The translations under genes were made by a program, and so were the position numbers. Below, in pieces: positions 16,524 through 25,319 of a stretch of DNA of 39,090 nt (its first letter is position 1; each line of letters opens with the position of its first letter). Origin of the DNA: Ruminiclostridium sp. (GTDB taxonomy: Bacteria; Bacillota; Clostridia; Oscillospirales; Ruminococcaceae); NCBI GenBank assembly GCA_017635095.1, contig JAGBMA010000109.1:1-39090 (forward strand). Reading direction: 5' to 3'. The notes beneath the pieces were generated by a model. It did no database searches. It was not told the DNA's origin and was given only the letters and a program-made list of their open reading frames with translations.

Positions 16524-18896
16524 ATGTATCTGAATATACTGAAAAAAGATCTGAAACGCAAGAAAACGATGAACGTGATAGTGCTGCTTTTCGTGATACT
16601 CTCGGCGATGTTCGCGGCAAGCAGCGTGAACAACATTATCGCGGTATCAACGGGCATAGACTATTACTTTGAAAAGGCGGGAATGTCCGACTACTTCGTA
16701 GTCACGCTCGACAGCACCAATGCCGATATGGAGCAGAGGCTGCTGAATGAGCCGTATGTCACCGATGTCCGCCGCGAACCCGCGTTGTTCGCCGACAGAA
16801 CAAATTTCAAGCGAAACGGCGAATACCTTGCCGATACCACAAACACGATCTTCATAATGTCGGTGGACAAAACGAAGCTGAACTACTTTGACTCCGCCAA
16901 TGAAAATATCACCGCCGTTGAGCGCGGCAAAGCGTATATCTCGGGAAACGTCCCCAAAATGAGCGGTATCGGGGTCGGCGATAAATTCACGGTGAAGTTC
17001 GGAAACGCGGAGCTTGAACTTGAATACGCGGGCTTCGCGAAAGACGCGTTCCTCGGTGCCGAATTTGCGGCGAACACTCGCTTTATACTGAACTCGCAGG
17101 ATTACGCAGTGCTTAACTCCGATGAATACGCAGAACTCTCCGCCGGAAGCACCTACTATATCGACACCGACGATGTACCCGCCCTCGAAGCGTCGCTTGC
17201 CGATGCGAACGGCATACTGCTGAGCATAGATGCCGGGCAGATGAGACTCGCGTATGTGATGTCGATGATAGTGGCGGCGCTGCTGCTCATCGTGAGCGTC
17301 TGCCTTATACTTGTGGCATTCGTAGTGCTCCGGTTCACTATCGGCTTCACGCTCGAAGAAGAGTTCCGTGAGATCGGCGTAATGAAGGCTGTCGGTATTA
17401 AGAACAGCTCGATTCGCAGGCTGTACCTCGTCAAGTATTTCGGCATCTCCATAGTCGGTGCGCTGATAGGATTTATATGCAGTCTCCCGTTCGGCGATAT
17501 GCTCCTTGCAAGCGTTTCCGAAACAATGGTGCTCGGAACGGAGAACTCCTCGTTTACAGCGCTGCTGTGCTGCATCGCGGTAGTAGGTATCATAATGCTG
17601 TTCTGCTGGGGCAGCACCCGCAGGATAAAGAAGATGTCGCCTATCGACGCAGTGCGCAGCGGACAGACCGGTGAGCGTTTCCGAAAAAAGAGCATAATGC
17701 ACCTCGGTAAAAGCCGTCTCGGTACAACGTTCTTTCTCGCAGTAAACGATGTTATCAGCAGTCCGAAGCAATACGGCATAATCACCGCCGTATTCGCGAT
17801 CCTGCTTATGTTGGTAATGATACTCGCAAACACGGCAAATACGCTGAACAGCGAAAAGCTGCTTTTCCTGTTCGGGACAACAAAAAGCGATGTGTACATA
17901 ACAATGACCGGCGATGTTATGGACGCTATGGGCGACCCGGCTAACGGGAACGAACGTCTCCGGCATTCATTCGATGAGCTCGAAAAGACGCTTGCCGAAA
18001 ACGGTATGCCCGGCAAAGTACACGTTGAAAGAATGTACACGATACCGGTGAGCTTCGGCTGTGAAAAGACGAATATGGTATTCCAGATATGCCCTCAGAC
18101 CCACGCTTCCGATTATGTTTATGAGGAAGGCACAGCGCCAATGTATGACAACGAGATCGCACTCACATACCTGGTCGCCGAACGACTTGGCGCAAGGATA
18201 GGCGATACCGTGACCCTGACGGTGAATGGTGAGAACAGAAAATGCATCATAACAGCTCTTTTCCAGAGTTTCGGGCAGCTCGGAAAGACAGGGAGACTGC
18301 ATGAAAGCTTTGATGTGAACGGGCTTCAACCTTCGTCTGCGTATTCCTTTCAGATAGACTTCGACGATCACCCGGGTAAAGACGAGATCGACAGGCGGGT
18401 AGAGCTGCTCAAGAACATTTATGACACGAAAAATGTATTCAATGCCGCGGAGTTCGTCAAGGACTGCACCGGGGCGTCGGACACTATTGCGGCGGTAAAG
18501 AATATGATACTTATTGTTACTCTCCTAATAGTCATACTGATAGCAGTGCTTATGGAGCGTTCGTTCATTTCCCGCGAGAAGGCGGAGATTGCACTGATGA
18601 AGGCTGTGGGATTCAACAACGCATCGGTCATAGCTCATCACACGCTTCGTTTCGCGATAGTGGCGCTGATATCGTCTGTTATCTCGGCTGTGCTTTGCAT
18701 ACCGCTCACAAAGCTTGCCATTGATCCGATAATGGGTATAATGGGCGCGGTAAACGGTGTCGGTTATGACATAAGACCTTTGGAGATATTCGTTATTTAC
18801 CCGCTTGTTATCCTCGCTATAACGATACTTGCGGCATTCATCACATCACTTTACACGAAAACCATAAGATCGTCCGACACGGCTGATATAGAATAA
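16524..18896 (+). CDS. ABC transporter permease, FtsX/MacB type with two FtsX domains
   Basis: 790 residues; start at the ATG giving MYLNILKKDLKRKKTMN, because earlier in-frame codons overlap the upstream gene. N-terminal membrane segment at about 17-37, extracytoplasmic domain at about 45-245, three membrane segments at about 250-390 with the FtsX pattern (LEEEFREIGVMKAVGIKNSSIRRLYLVKYFG), a cytoplasmic loop with MSPIDAVRSG, another membrane segment and second extracytoplasmic domain at about 430-650, and a second FtsX block (EKAEIALMKAVGFNNASVIAHH). This duplicated layout fits mechanotransmission or antimicrobial-peptide-resistance transporters. The ATPase follows after 10 bases and a two-component system further on, which also fits envelope-stress or peptide detoxification. 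The substrate is not shown by the sequence. Confidence 0.9.
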   Translation: MYLNILKKDLKRKKTMNVIVLLFVILSAMFAASSVNNIIAVSTGIDYYFEKAGMSDYFVVTLDSTNADMEQRLLNEPYVTDVRREPALFADRTNFKRNGEYLADTTNTIFIMSVDKTKLNYFDSANENITAVERGKAYISGNVPKMSGIGVGDKFTVKFGNAELELEYAGFAKDAFLGAEFAANTRFILNSQDYAVLNSDEYAELSAGSTYYIDTDDVPALEASLADANGILLSIDAGQMRLAYVMSMIVAALLLIVSVCLILVAFVVLRFTIGFTLEEEFREIGVMKAVGIKNSSIRRLYLVKYFGISIVGALIGFICSLPFGDMLLASVSETMVLGTENSSFTALLCCIAVVGIIMLFCWGSTRRIKKMSPIDAVRSGQTGERFRKKSIMHLGKSRLGTTFFLAVNDVISSPKQYGIITAVFAILLMLVMILANTANTLNSEKLLFLFGTTKSDVYITMTGDVMDAMGDPANGNERLRHSFDELEKTLAENGMPGKVHVERMYTIPVSFGCEKTNMVFQICPQTHASDYVYEEGTAPMYDNEIALTYLVAERLGARIGDTVTLTVNGENRKCIITALFQSFGQLGKTGRLHESFDVNGLQPSSAYSFQIDFDDHPGKDEIDRRVELLKNIYDTKNVFNAAEFVKDCTGASDTIAAVKNMILIVTLLIVILIAVLMERSFISREKAEIALMKAVGFNNASVIAHHTLRFAIVALISSVISAVLCIPLTKLAIDPIMGIMGAVNGVGYDIRPLEIFVIYPLVILAITILAAFITSLYTKTIRSSDTADIE

Positions 18897-18906
18897 GGAG
18901 AAAGAA

Positions 18907-19665
18907 ATGGAAAAGATACTTGAAGTTAATGACCTCTGCAAGACCTATATAGTGAACAAGTGGCAGAACAACGTTCTCCGGAATGTGAATTTCACTGTTG
19001 AAGAGGGAGAAATGGTTGCGGTAATGGGACCGTCCGGCTCCGGGAAATCCACTCTTCTGTACACTGTCTCCGGCATGGACAGAATGACTGCGGGAACGGT
19101 GAAATTCTGCGGCAGCGACATATCGGCACTGAAAGACGACGAGCTTGCAAAGCTGCGCCTTGACGATATGGGATTCATATTCCAGCAGATGTATATGCTG
19201 AAAAATCTTACCGTGCTCGACAACGTGATACTTCCCGCCTGCAAGAGCGACAAGCACAAAGAGAAACGTTCCGGGATCGCTCAGCGCGGGCGTGATCTCC
19301 TGCGGAAGCTTGGCATACAGGATATTGCCGACAACGACATAAACGAGGTTTCCGGCGGCCAGTTACAGCGTGCCTGTATTTGCAGGAGCATGATAAACTC
19401 GCCGAAAATGATATTTGCCGACGAGCCTACAGGGGCGCTCAACCGCAGTTCCTCGGAGGAAGTAATGGAGGAGCTTGCAAGGCTCAATGAGGACGGCACC
19501 ACGATAATGCTCGTCACCCACGACGCGAAAGTTGCCGTGAAATGCACGAGAGTTCTGTTTATAGTTGACGGGAACATAAAAGGAGAGTATAATATAAAGA
19601 AAGAAGATACGCTTCGTGACCGCGAACGCGGATTGAACAACTGGCTTATGGAAATGGGCTGGTAG
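18907..19665 (+). CDS. ABC transporter ATP-binding protein (LolD/MacB-type)
   Basis: 252 residues, AAGGAG before the ATG. Walker A GPSGSGKST with Lys47, Q-loop FIFQQMYML, signature VSGGQLQRACICRSM, Walker B MIFADEPTGAL and switch His in LVTHDAKVA. Length and motifs fit the small ATPases that partner FtsX-type permases. The tail after residue 225 (KKEDTLRDRERGLNNWLMEMGW) is a short extension common in such Firmicute ATPases. Its stop lies right at the start of the 98-bp repeat array. Confidence 0.94.
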   Translation: MEKILEVNDLCKTYIVNKWQNNVLRNVNFTVEEGEMVAVMGPSGSGKSTLLYTVSGMDRMTAGTVKFCGSDISALKDDELAKLRLDDMGFIFQQMYMLKNLTVLDNVILPACKSDKHKEKRSGIAQRGRDLLRKLGIQDIADNDINEVSGGQLQRACICRSMINSPKMIFADEPTGALNRSSSEEVMEELARLNEDGTTIMLVTHDAKVAVKCTRVLFIVDGNIKGEYNIKKEDTLRDRERGLNNWLMEMGW

Positions 19666-20170
19666 GCGCGACGGCGCCACCGGTTCCGTCTGTTACTTTC
19701 ATCAACGGACGGGTCACTGCCTCGCAGCCGTTATCCTCTTCTTGCCGGAGCATGGATTTGCAGGCGCGACGGCGCCCCCGGTTCCGTATGTTATATTAAC
19801 TGTCGGACGGGTCACTGCCTCGCAGCCGTTATCCTCTTCTTGTCGGAGCGCGGATTTGCAGGCGCGACGGCGCCCCCGGTTCCGTCTGTTACTTTCATCA
19901 ACGGACGGGTCACTGCCTCGCAGCCGTTATCCTCTTCTTGCAGGAGCATGGATTTGCAGGCGCGACGGCGCCCCCGGTTCCGTATGTTATATTAACTGTC
20001 GGACGGGTCACTGCCTCGCAGCCGTTATCCTCTTCTTGCCGGAGCATGGATTTGCAGGCGCGACGCGCCACCGGTTCCGTCTGTTACTTTCATTAACGGA
20101 CGGGTCACTGCCTCGCAGCCGTTATCCTCTTCTTGTCGGAGCGCGGATTTGCAGGCGCGACGGCGCCCCC
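19665..20170 (+). repeat. 98-bp tandem repeat array, five units with alternating A and B types
   Basis: The block GGCGCGACGGCGCC recurs with starts at 19665, 19763, 19861, 19959, 20057 and 20154, giving a 98-base period (97 for the last, where one G is missing). Each unit shares CGGACGGGTCACTGCCTCGC and GTTATCCTCTTCTTG. Inside, units 1, 3 and 5 have CTGTTACTTTCATCAACGG (type A; unit 5 has ATTAACGG) and units 2 and 4 have ATGTTATATTAACTGTCGG (type B), so the array looks built from 196-base A-B pairs. Type A can fold as CCGTCTGTT/AACGGACGG. As 98 is not a multiple of three, the open frame across it is not a conserved protein. It lies between the ATPase and the regulator gene. Confidence 0.9.
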
Positions 20171-20233
20171 GGTCACATTTGCCGGTTTGGATGTCAGGAA
20201 CTTGCTCTCAACATCACATCTTTTGGAGTGCTT

Positions 20234-20896
20234 ATGGATATATTGATAGTCGAAGACAACAAAGAATTGCAGCAGCTCCTTACCGATTTTCTGCGTGCCG
20301 ACGGGTACACCGTCAGCGCCGCGGAAAACGGCGAGAAAGCCTTGTCTCTGTATGAAAAGTACGGGGCAAGGCTTGTTCTGCTTGATATAAACCTGCCGGG
20401 AATGGACGGTTTCTCCGTTTGCGAAAAGATACGCAAAAACAGCAACACGCCGATAATAATGCTCACTGCAAGAGTAAGCAAGGAGGACAAGCTGAACGGG
20501 CTTATCCTCGGTGCGGACGACTACATCGAAAAGCCCTATGATATTGACATTCTGCTTGCAAAGATAAAGGGCATCTTTAAACGCAGGTTTGCGGAGGACA
20601 AGCTGACAGACGGGGATATAACCCTTGACCTTGCGTCAGGAAAAGTCAGCAAGAACGGAAAAGTCCTCGATATGACAGCGAAAGAATTTGAGCTGCTGAA
20701 GCTTCTTATCGAGAACAAGGGACAGACGCTCACCAAAGACCGCCTGTTCAACGCGGTATGGGGAATGGACAGCGAATCCGAACAGCAGACGCTCACCGTG
20801 CATATAAAGTGGCTGCGCGAAAAGACAGAGAACGATCCGAAAAATCCCGTCCATATAATCACAGTATGGGGAAAGGGCTACCGCTGGGAGGGCTGA
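20234..20896 (+). CDS. OmpR/PhoB-family response regulator
   Basis: 220 residues; ATG 20234 preceded by GGAG. An open frame continues upstream through the repeat array but is not protein-like. Receiver domain with the acidic pair Glu7/Asp8 (LIVEDN), phospho-acceptor Asp51 in LVLLDINLPGMDG, Thr in MLTAR and Lys in YIEKPYD. The winged-helix effector has TAKEFELLKLLIENKGQTLTKDRLF and VHIKWLREKTENDP. It should bind DNA as a dimer when phosphorylated by the histidine kinase one base downstream; the ABC operon is the likely target. Confidence 0.95.
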   Translation: MDILIVEDNKELQQLLTDFLRADGYTVSAAENGEKALSLYEKYGARLVLLDINLPGMDGFSVCEKIRKNSNTPIIMLTARVSKEDKLNGLILGADDYIEKPYDIDILLAKIKGIFKRRFAEDKLTDGDITLDLASGKVSKNGKVLDMTAKEFELLKLLIENKGQTLTKDRLFNAVWGMDSESEQQTLTVHIKWLREKTENDPKNPVHIITVWGKGYRWEG

Positions 20897-20897
20897 T

Positions 20898-22112
20898 ATG
20901 AAAAGATTTGACAGGCTCATCGTTCTTGCGGCGGTGATAATAACAGCGGCATTTGTCATCATAAACGTCATTCCCGAAAGCAAGGACGGCGATGTCCGGC
21001 TGCACAATGTAGAGATCAGCCGTGCTGTGCGGGTGTTGACCGATACCGGGGAAATGCCCGATCCGGCGCAGTATAAAACTATAACCGGGATATATCCGCA
21101 GACCGGCGATAACAGCTTCTACGACTCACCCAATGAGTATGTTATCCGCGAGATAAACGGAAAGCTCTACAGGATCGAATACTCCGAGATCCCGCAGACT
21201 AACGGCAGGCTGTCTCTGAATGTGACTGCCGCTTTTTTTGCCTTGTTCACTATCGGATTACTGCTCTGGCTGCGTCAGACGGTGATAAAGCCGTTCGACA
21301 GAATAAGCGAGCTGCCCTATGAGCTGGCAAAAGGCGGGCTTTCCGTACCTTTGAAAGAAAGCAGGAGCCGGTATTTCGGCAGGTTCATATGGGGGCTCGA
21401 TATGCTCCGCGAGAAGCTCGAACAGTCGAAACAGTCGGAACTGGAACTGCAAAAGGAAAAGAAGACGATGCTCATGTCGCTGTCGCACGATATAAAAACT
21501 CCGCTGTCTGCAATAAAACTGTCCGCGAAGGCTCTCGAACGCGGGCTGTATCCCGAAACCGAAAAGCAGCGCGAAACAGCCCGTCTGATCGCGAAAAATG
21601 CCGACGACGTGGAGAAGCTGGTGAACGAGATAATGCACGCGAACAGCGAGGATATTATCCGGTTCGGCGTGAAGAACGGCGAGTTTTATATTTCCTCGGT
21701 CATAGACAGGATAAAGATGTATTATTCTGACAAACTTTCGGGAACGGAATTTACGGTGGATAATTGCTCCGACTGCATTTTAAGCGGCGATCCCGACAGG
21801 CTTGCGGAAGTACTGCAGAACATCATTGAGAATGCGATAAAATACGGTGACGGTCATTATATCCGTATAGGCTTCTCGGACGAGGAGGACTGCCGGCTTA
21901 TAAGTGTAACGAACAGCGGGTGCACACTGCCGGAAAATGAGCTCGCACATATTTTCGACAGTTTCTGGCGCGGTTCCAACATCGGCACGCAGAAAGGAAG
22001 CGGTCTCGGTCTTTCTATCTGCCGCAGCCTCATGGCAAAGATGAACGGAGATGTGTACGCGGAAATAAGCGGCGGTGATATGCGCGTAACTCTTGTCTGC
22101 AGAAAAGGATAA
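20898..22112 (+). CDS. Membrane sensor histidine kinase
   Basis: 404 residues. Membrane segments at about 7-27 and 108-128 enclose a roughly 80-residue extracytoplasmic domain (contains DTGEMPDPAQYKTITGIYPQ). HisKA has His197 in SLSHDIKTPLSAIKL; the HATPase domain has NIIENAIKYG (N-box), a degenerate G1 region (VTNSGCTLPENEL) and GSGLGLSICRSL (G2). Pairs with the regulator just upstream. Unlike BceS-type kinases it has a real extracytoplasmic domain, so it can sense directly. Confidence 0.94.
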   Translation: MKRFDRLIVLAAVIITAAFVIINVIPESKDGDVRLHNVEISRAVRVLTDTGEMPDPAQYKTITGIYPQTGDNSFYDSPNEYVIREINGKLYRIEYSEIPQTNGRLSLNVTAAFFALFTIGLLLWLRQTVIKPFDRISELPYELAKGGLSVPLKESRSRYFGRFIWGLDMLREKLEQSKQSELELQKEKKTMLMSLSHDIKTPLSAIKLSAKALERGLYPETEKQRETARLIAKNADDVEKLVNEIMHANSEDIIRFGVKNGEFYISSVIDRIKMYYSDKLSGTEFTVDNCSDCILSGDPDRLAEVLQNIIENAIKYGDGHYIRIGFSDEEDCRLISVTNSGCTLPENELAHIFDSFWRGSNIGTQKGSGLGLSICRSLMAKMNGDVYAEISGGDMRVTLVCRKG

Positions 22113-22296
22113 GCAGACGTGACAACGAACACCGCGAATCCCGAACCTGTCTCGGCGGATCGGGATACAGCTCGTGATATATCGGCACATTGCTGCCGCT
22201 CTCAAATCTGTATGGAAACCGGTAATAAGGTCTTTAAACAGCGTTACAAAGATACAAAGCCGCCGCCTGCAATATTGTCGTAAAATATTTTGTGTG

Positions 22297-22761
22297 TCAT
22301 ATCAGCTTCTCCAATTCATCAAGCAGCTTGCGCTTCATATCCGCAAGCTGTTTTTCGCTTGGTCTGTTGTCATCGGAATACATCTTCTCCATAGGATACC
22401 ACCAGACGGGTCCTCTGCCGTTATTGCCGTAGTTCTCAATATCACCGCTTACTCTCGGGAACAGATGCCAGTGCAGGTGCGCATCACCCATGCCGAGAAG
22501 CTCGTAGTTGATTTTCTCGGCGCAGAACGCCTTTGACACCGCTTCGGCAACTATCGTCATTTCTTCAAGGAACCTGGCTCGCTCTGTCGGGTCGAGGTGG
22601 AAAAGCTCGGTCCTGTCTCCGTGGTGCTTGTAGAGGAACAGCGTATAGCCGTGAAAATGCTGATTATCGCCTATCACAACATATCCCGTTTCAAGTTCCT
22701 TGACGAAACAGGGATTTGTTCCGTTTTGTATCATTTTTATTCTGTCGCATATCAGGCACAT
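22297..22761 (-). CDS. HIT-family (histidine triad) nucleotide-binding protein
   Basis: 154 residues, AGGAGG before the ATG. N-terminal CLICDRI and the histidine triad HLHWHLFPR near residue 100 identify it as a HIT hydrolase, probably acting on nucleotide phosphoramidates or dinucleoside polyphosphates. The tail PVWWYPMEKM and the Lys-rich final helix match a clostridial HIT subgroup. Transcribed from the promoter at 22857-22885 through a leader that contains an R2 half-repeat. Confidence 0.93.
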   Translation of the reverse strand: MCLICDRIKMIQNGTNPCFVKELETGYVVIGDNQHFHGYTLFLYKHHGDRTELFHLDPTERARFLEEMTIVAEAVSKAFCAEKINYELLGMGDAHLHWHLFPRVSGDIENYGNNGRGPVWWYPMEKMYSDDNRPSEKQLADMKRKLLDELEKLI

Positions 22762-22803
22762 TTTATGACCTCCTCAAATCTCATTTCAGATCCGGTGCAT
22801 AAA

Positions 22804-22840
22804 GGCAATACCGCGCAAACAGACGCACGGATCTTGCTTG
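22804..22840 (+). repeat. Half-copy of dispersed repeat family R2 inside the HIT gene leader
   Basis: GGCAATACCGCGCAAACAG followed by ACGCACGGATCTTGCTTGC. It lies between the HIT promoter and its start codon, so the inverse complement is transcribed as part of the leader. Confidence 0.75.
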
Positions 22841-22856
22841 CATAAATATTTCTGCT

Positions 22857-22885
22857 ATTATAACACCTGTTGAGATAAAAGTCAA
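22857..22885 (-). promoter_or_regulatory. Sigma-A type promoter of the HIT gene
   Basis: Minus strand TTGACT (22880-22885), 17-base spacer, TATAAT (22857-22862). Confidence 0.75.
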
Positions 22886-23030
22886 ATGTGATCTCATTTA
22901 TCGGTGCTCCCATTCCGCTTTCAGAGCCGCACAAGCAGCCGCATACCGGGATCTGTTGCGTTTTCTGTCGTTTTATGGTAGAAATATATATAACAGATCA
23001 TACTCATCTGATGCAAGGAGCAACTTTAAT

Positions 23031-23147
23031 GGCATATAAAATACTGCTCGTTGAGGATAATCCTCACATCATGGAGATCAATGCTGAGACACTCAGAATG
23101 GAGAATTATGATGTCGTCGGAGCGCCGGACGGCAAGACCTGCATCTG
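23031..23147 (+). pseudogene. Truncated response-regulator receiver domain
   Basis: 38 residues remain of a receiver domain: MAYKILLVEDNPHIMEINAE then a helix and YDVVGAPDGKTCI before a TGA. The acidic pocket residues are there, but the phospho-acceptor Asp and everything after it are missing. A good ribosome site (AAGGAG) remains, so this is the intact 5' end of a gene whose rest was replaced by foreign DNA. Confidence 0.85.
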
Positions 23148-23335
23148 AATGTTATAACAAAATTGATTTTGGAAAGCGAAACGAAGCATCCTGATTATAA
23201 AAATTCAGTTATGTCATTTTATAGAATAAGAAACCGTAATTTAGAGAAATTAGAAAATAAGCACAAAGTACTTTACAAAAAAGAACAATTGTGCTATAAT
23301 GTAAGTAAGATAAGAACAGGCGTTTTGAAGTAGAG
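23148..23335 (+). pseudogene. AT-rich fragment with a possible C-terminal protein remnant
   Basis: In one plus frame, from about 23147 to a TAG near 23333, about 60 residues read open (includes LILESETKHPDYKNSVMSFY and NRNLEKLENKHKVLYKK). No good start is present (an internal ATG at 23211 lacks a ribosome site). It looks like the C-terminal end of an unrecognised, highly charged protein, lower in GC than the neighbours. It starts where the response regulator is broken, so it probably marks the edge of inserted DNA. The promoter at 23272-23300 lies inside it. Confidence 0.3.
23272..23300 (+). promoter_or_regulatory. Strong sigma-A promoter upstream of the holin-like gene
   Basis: TTTACA (23272-23277), 17-base spacer, TATAAT (23295-23300), with an extended TG before the -10. 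Start expected near 23307. Confidence 0.75.
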
Positions 23336-23458
23336 ACTGTGCTGCTACGCACCTTACGGGTCAAAAGAAATGCGGGAAGGGGCACACCCGCCAAAATGCC
23401 GATTTCTGAACCGCTTTGAGCAATCAAGGCGGTTTTCTTATGCCCGAAAGGAGCCCCA
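23307..23458 (+). other. Structured leader with two hairpins ahead of the holin-like gene
   Basis: Contains GCGGG/CCCGC with a 9-base loop near 23371-23390 and a stronger AACCGCTTTGA / TCAAGGCGGTT hairpin (one G-T pair) near 23408-23434, followed by TTTCTT. The second has terminator form, so the leader may be an attenuator or the end of an earlier phage transcript. I do not recognise it as a known riboswitch. Confidence 0.4.
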
Positions 23459-23818
23459 ATGCCCGAACCAATAACACTGACTCTCAACGACCTGTGGCTG
23501 TTCCTGCTCGCGTTCGCCGGAGGATTGTCAACGATCTCGGCGGGTATCGCTGTGATCGTAAACATTATCCACAAAGCGAAAGCTCCCAACAAGAAGCAGG
23601 ACGAGCGCATTGCCGCTCTCGAAGAAAAGTGCGGCAAGACAGAAGCCCGGCTGGAACAGGGAAACAAACGTTTCGAGTCCGATGCAGAAAAGATGTGTGC
23701 GCTCGAACAGACTATGAAAGCCACGAACAAGATCATCATTGAGAGCTTACAGGCGCTTACAGCCCATGCGATAGACGGCAATAACACCGCGCAGCTCAAA
23801 CAGGCAGAGCGCTTATGA
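23459..23818 (+). CDS. Phage holin-like small membrane protein, C-terminally truncated remnant
   Basis: 119 residues, AAAGGAG before the ATG. One membrane segment at about 12-36 (LWLFLLAFAGGLSTISAGIA), then a charged coiled coil at about 45-95 and the tail ALTAHAIDGNNTAQLKQAE. This architecture is typical of phage holin or XhlA-like lysis proteins of clostridial phages, in which the HxIDGNN phrase precedes a short basic tail that is missing here. The stop overlaps the broken ABC exporter on the other strand, so the end of the gene was probably lost at the junction. No other phage gene is in the window. Confidence 0.6.
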   Translation: MPEPITLTLNDLWLFLLAFAGGLSTISAGIAVIVNIIHKAKAPNKKQDERIAALEEKCGKTEARLEQGNKRFESDAEKMCALEQTMKATNKIIIESLQALTAHAIDGNNTAQLKQAERL

Positions 23819-24660
23819 AATCAAAGCACTGTGCTTTCCGGGCTGCTTCGTACACCTCATCGCGGGTCGCTTCCGGGCGTCCCATTGCAATGTTGTTGTA
23901 TATCGTATCCTGAAAAAGATATACTTTCTGAAACACCATACTCACATTGTCCATAAGCTCGGAGAGCGGGACTTTCCGTATATCCTTTCCCCTCACAAGT
24001 ATCTCGCCGCCGGTAATATCCCAGAAACGTGCAAGCAGATTTGCTATCGTGGTCTTGCCGCTTCCGGACTGTCCTACCAGCGCGGTCATCTGACATTTCT
24101 TTGCGGAGAATGATATATCATGCAGCACATCTTCCGTCCCGTATGCAAACGAAACATTCCTGAACTCGATCTCGTTATCGGCACTTTCTGTTCCGAAATG
24201 CTCCGTGCCGCTGTCGGCAAGCTCACTTTCCGCAAATACTTCATCTATCCGATCAAGACAGCTTTTCATTATGGTAAGTCTTGTGGTCTGCTGATAAAGA
24301 TGCTTTATCGCGGAAAAAACGCTGAACAGGAACAATATCGTACCGACAAAATATGTGGCGGAAAGCTGTCCGTTCTGCATGAGCCATACCGCAGAAACGA
24401 GCAGAGCAGTGATGCCTATGCCGTATAAAATCAGATGCGCCGTTTCAAAAGGAATTATATGCTCCTCAAAGCTGAGATTGGTGGTTTTCATTTTTCTGAA
24501 AGCCGTGCGCATTTCCCCCGCACTCTCTCCCGTAAGTCCGTAGCTTTTTATTACAGGAAGCCCCTCAGAATACTCAAGCACGGCACTTGTGAGTTCTTCA
24601 ACCGCCGCTTGTCGGTCAGCAGCTTCACCGAGAGCTCTCCGCGCAGATAAAGGTCGATCA
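23796..24660 (-). pseudogene. ABC exporter fragment, both ends lost
   Basis: The open stretch starts before ALGEAADRQAAVEELTSAVL with no start codon, runs through the last membrane helices (HLILYGIGITALLVSAVW) and into the nucleotide-binding domain, with Walker A ALVGQSGSGKTTIAN and the Q-loop VSMVFQKVYLF. It ends at CFDFISALPV before the signature, Walker B and switch His. Type: MsbA-like half exporter. The 3' end was lost at about 23805, where phage-like DNA begins; the 5' end runs into the EcfT fragment at about 24660-24720. It cannot hydrolyse ATP and should be non-functional. Confidence 0.85.
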
Positions 24661-24687
24661 TGTATATAGCGGATACTATCGGAACAT

Positions 24688-25194
24688 TCATGAACAGAGA
24701 GTGAAAGAATGTGGAGATGTAGCCTTGCGGATCCCGTTCCACTCGTCGCGCACCGTAGGTATAAACCTGAACATAACGGCTATGGGGATAATGACAGCGG
24801 TGGGAAGGTGTATAGCCTGAAACGCGGATAAGAACTGATTTATCCGGGTCGTCTGTGTAAGTATCATGAACGACAGCATCATCGGAAAGAAAAACAGGAA
24901 TATCATCAGTATGCAGGACACTATCGTTACTATCACCGGCGCGCCTGTCCCGGCGTGTTCCATACTGAAACGCAGGAACACGGCGAATGCAAGCATGAGG
25001 AATGCCTTTACAGCATTCGCCTTTTTCCCGCAGAGAAACAGCATAAGGCACAGCACGACGCTGTAAATGACGAGTGCCGCAACATTGTACGAATTTGCGC
25101 TGACCACGAGGCTTGCCGCGAAAACGACAAACTTTGTGCGCGGGTCGAATTTAACGAGGGCATTTTTGTCCTCTCCGTAAAGTTCAAAGTCCAA
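24688..25194 (-). pseudogene. EcfT-like transmembrane component of an ECF transporter, truncated
   Basis: 168 codons with the EcfT/CbiQ pattern: FDPRTKFVVF near the start, four or five membrane segments, and the coupling region MFRFIPTVRDEWNGIRKA. In EcfT proteins this is followed by about 60 to 80 more residues, but here the frame leaves the family and stops 11 codons later. The only start is a TTG directly after an in-frame TAA. EcfA and a substrate-binding S component are absent. In Firmicutes EcfT genes often sit beside ABC exporter pairs, so one deletion may have removed the end of EcfT, the ATPase and the start of the exporter. Confidence 0.75.
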
Positions 25195-25319
25195 TTATAC
25201 TAATGGACTTGCATAAAAACAATAACGGTCGGCTGTAATGACAAGGCGTTACGGTGACAGCTCTCTCGGCATATCGTAAATGCAGAAAAGAGATCGCGGT
25301 ACAGATCCGTATTTTTGAT

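Noticed and set aside
16647-18040. Long minus-strand frames across the FtsX permease
   Set aside because: Antisense shadow; the plus strand encodes a full permease with family motifs and operon context.
19665-20170. CRISPR array
   Set aside because: Units are contiguous 98-bp repeats with no unique spacers and no cas genes nearby.
19742-20233. Open frame through the 98-bp array, which would add 164 residues to the response regulator
   Set aside because: The period is 98 bases, so successive units are read in different frames. The protein-like part begins at the ATG at 20234, which has its own GGAG site.
24551-25051. Alternative minus-strand frame over the EcfT/exporter junction
   Set aside because: Most of it is out of frame with the clear EcfT and exporter matches; the short membrane-like stretch near 24600-24720 could not be assigned.
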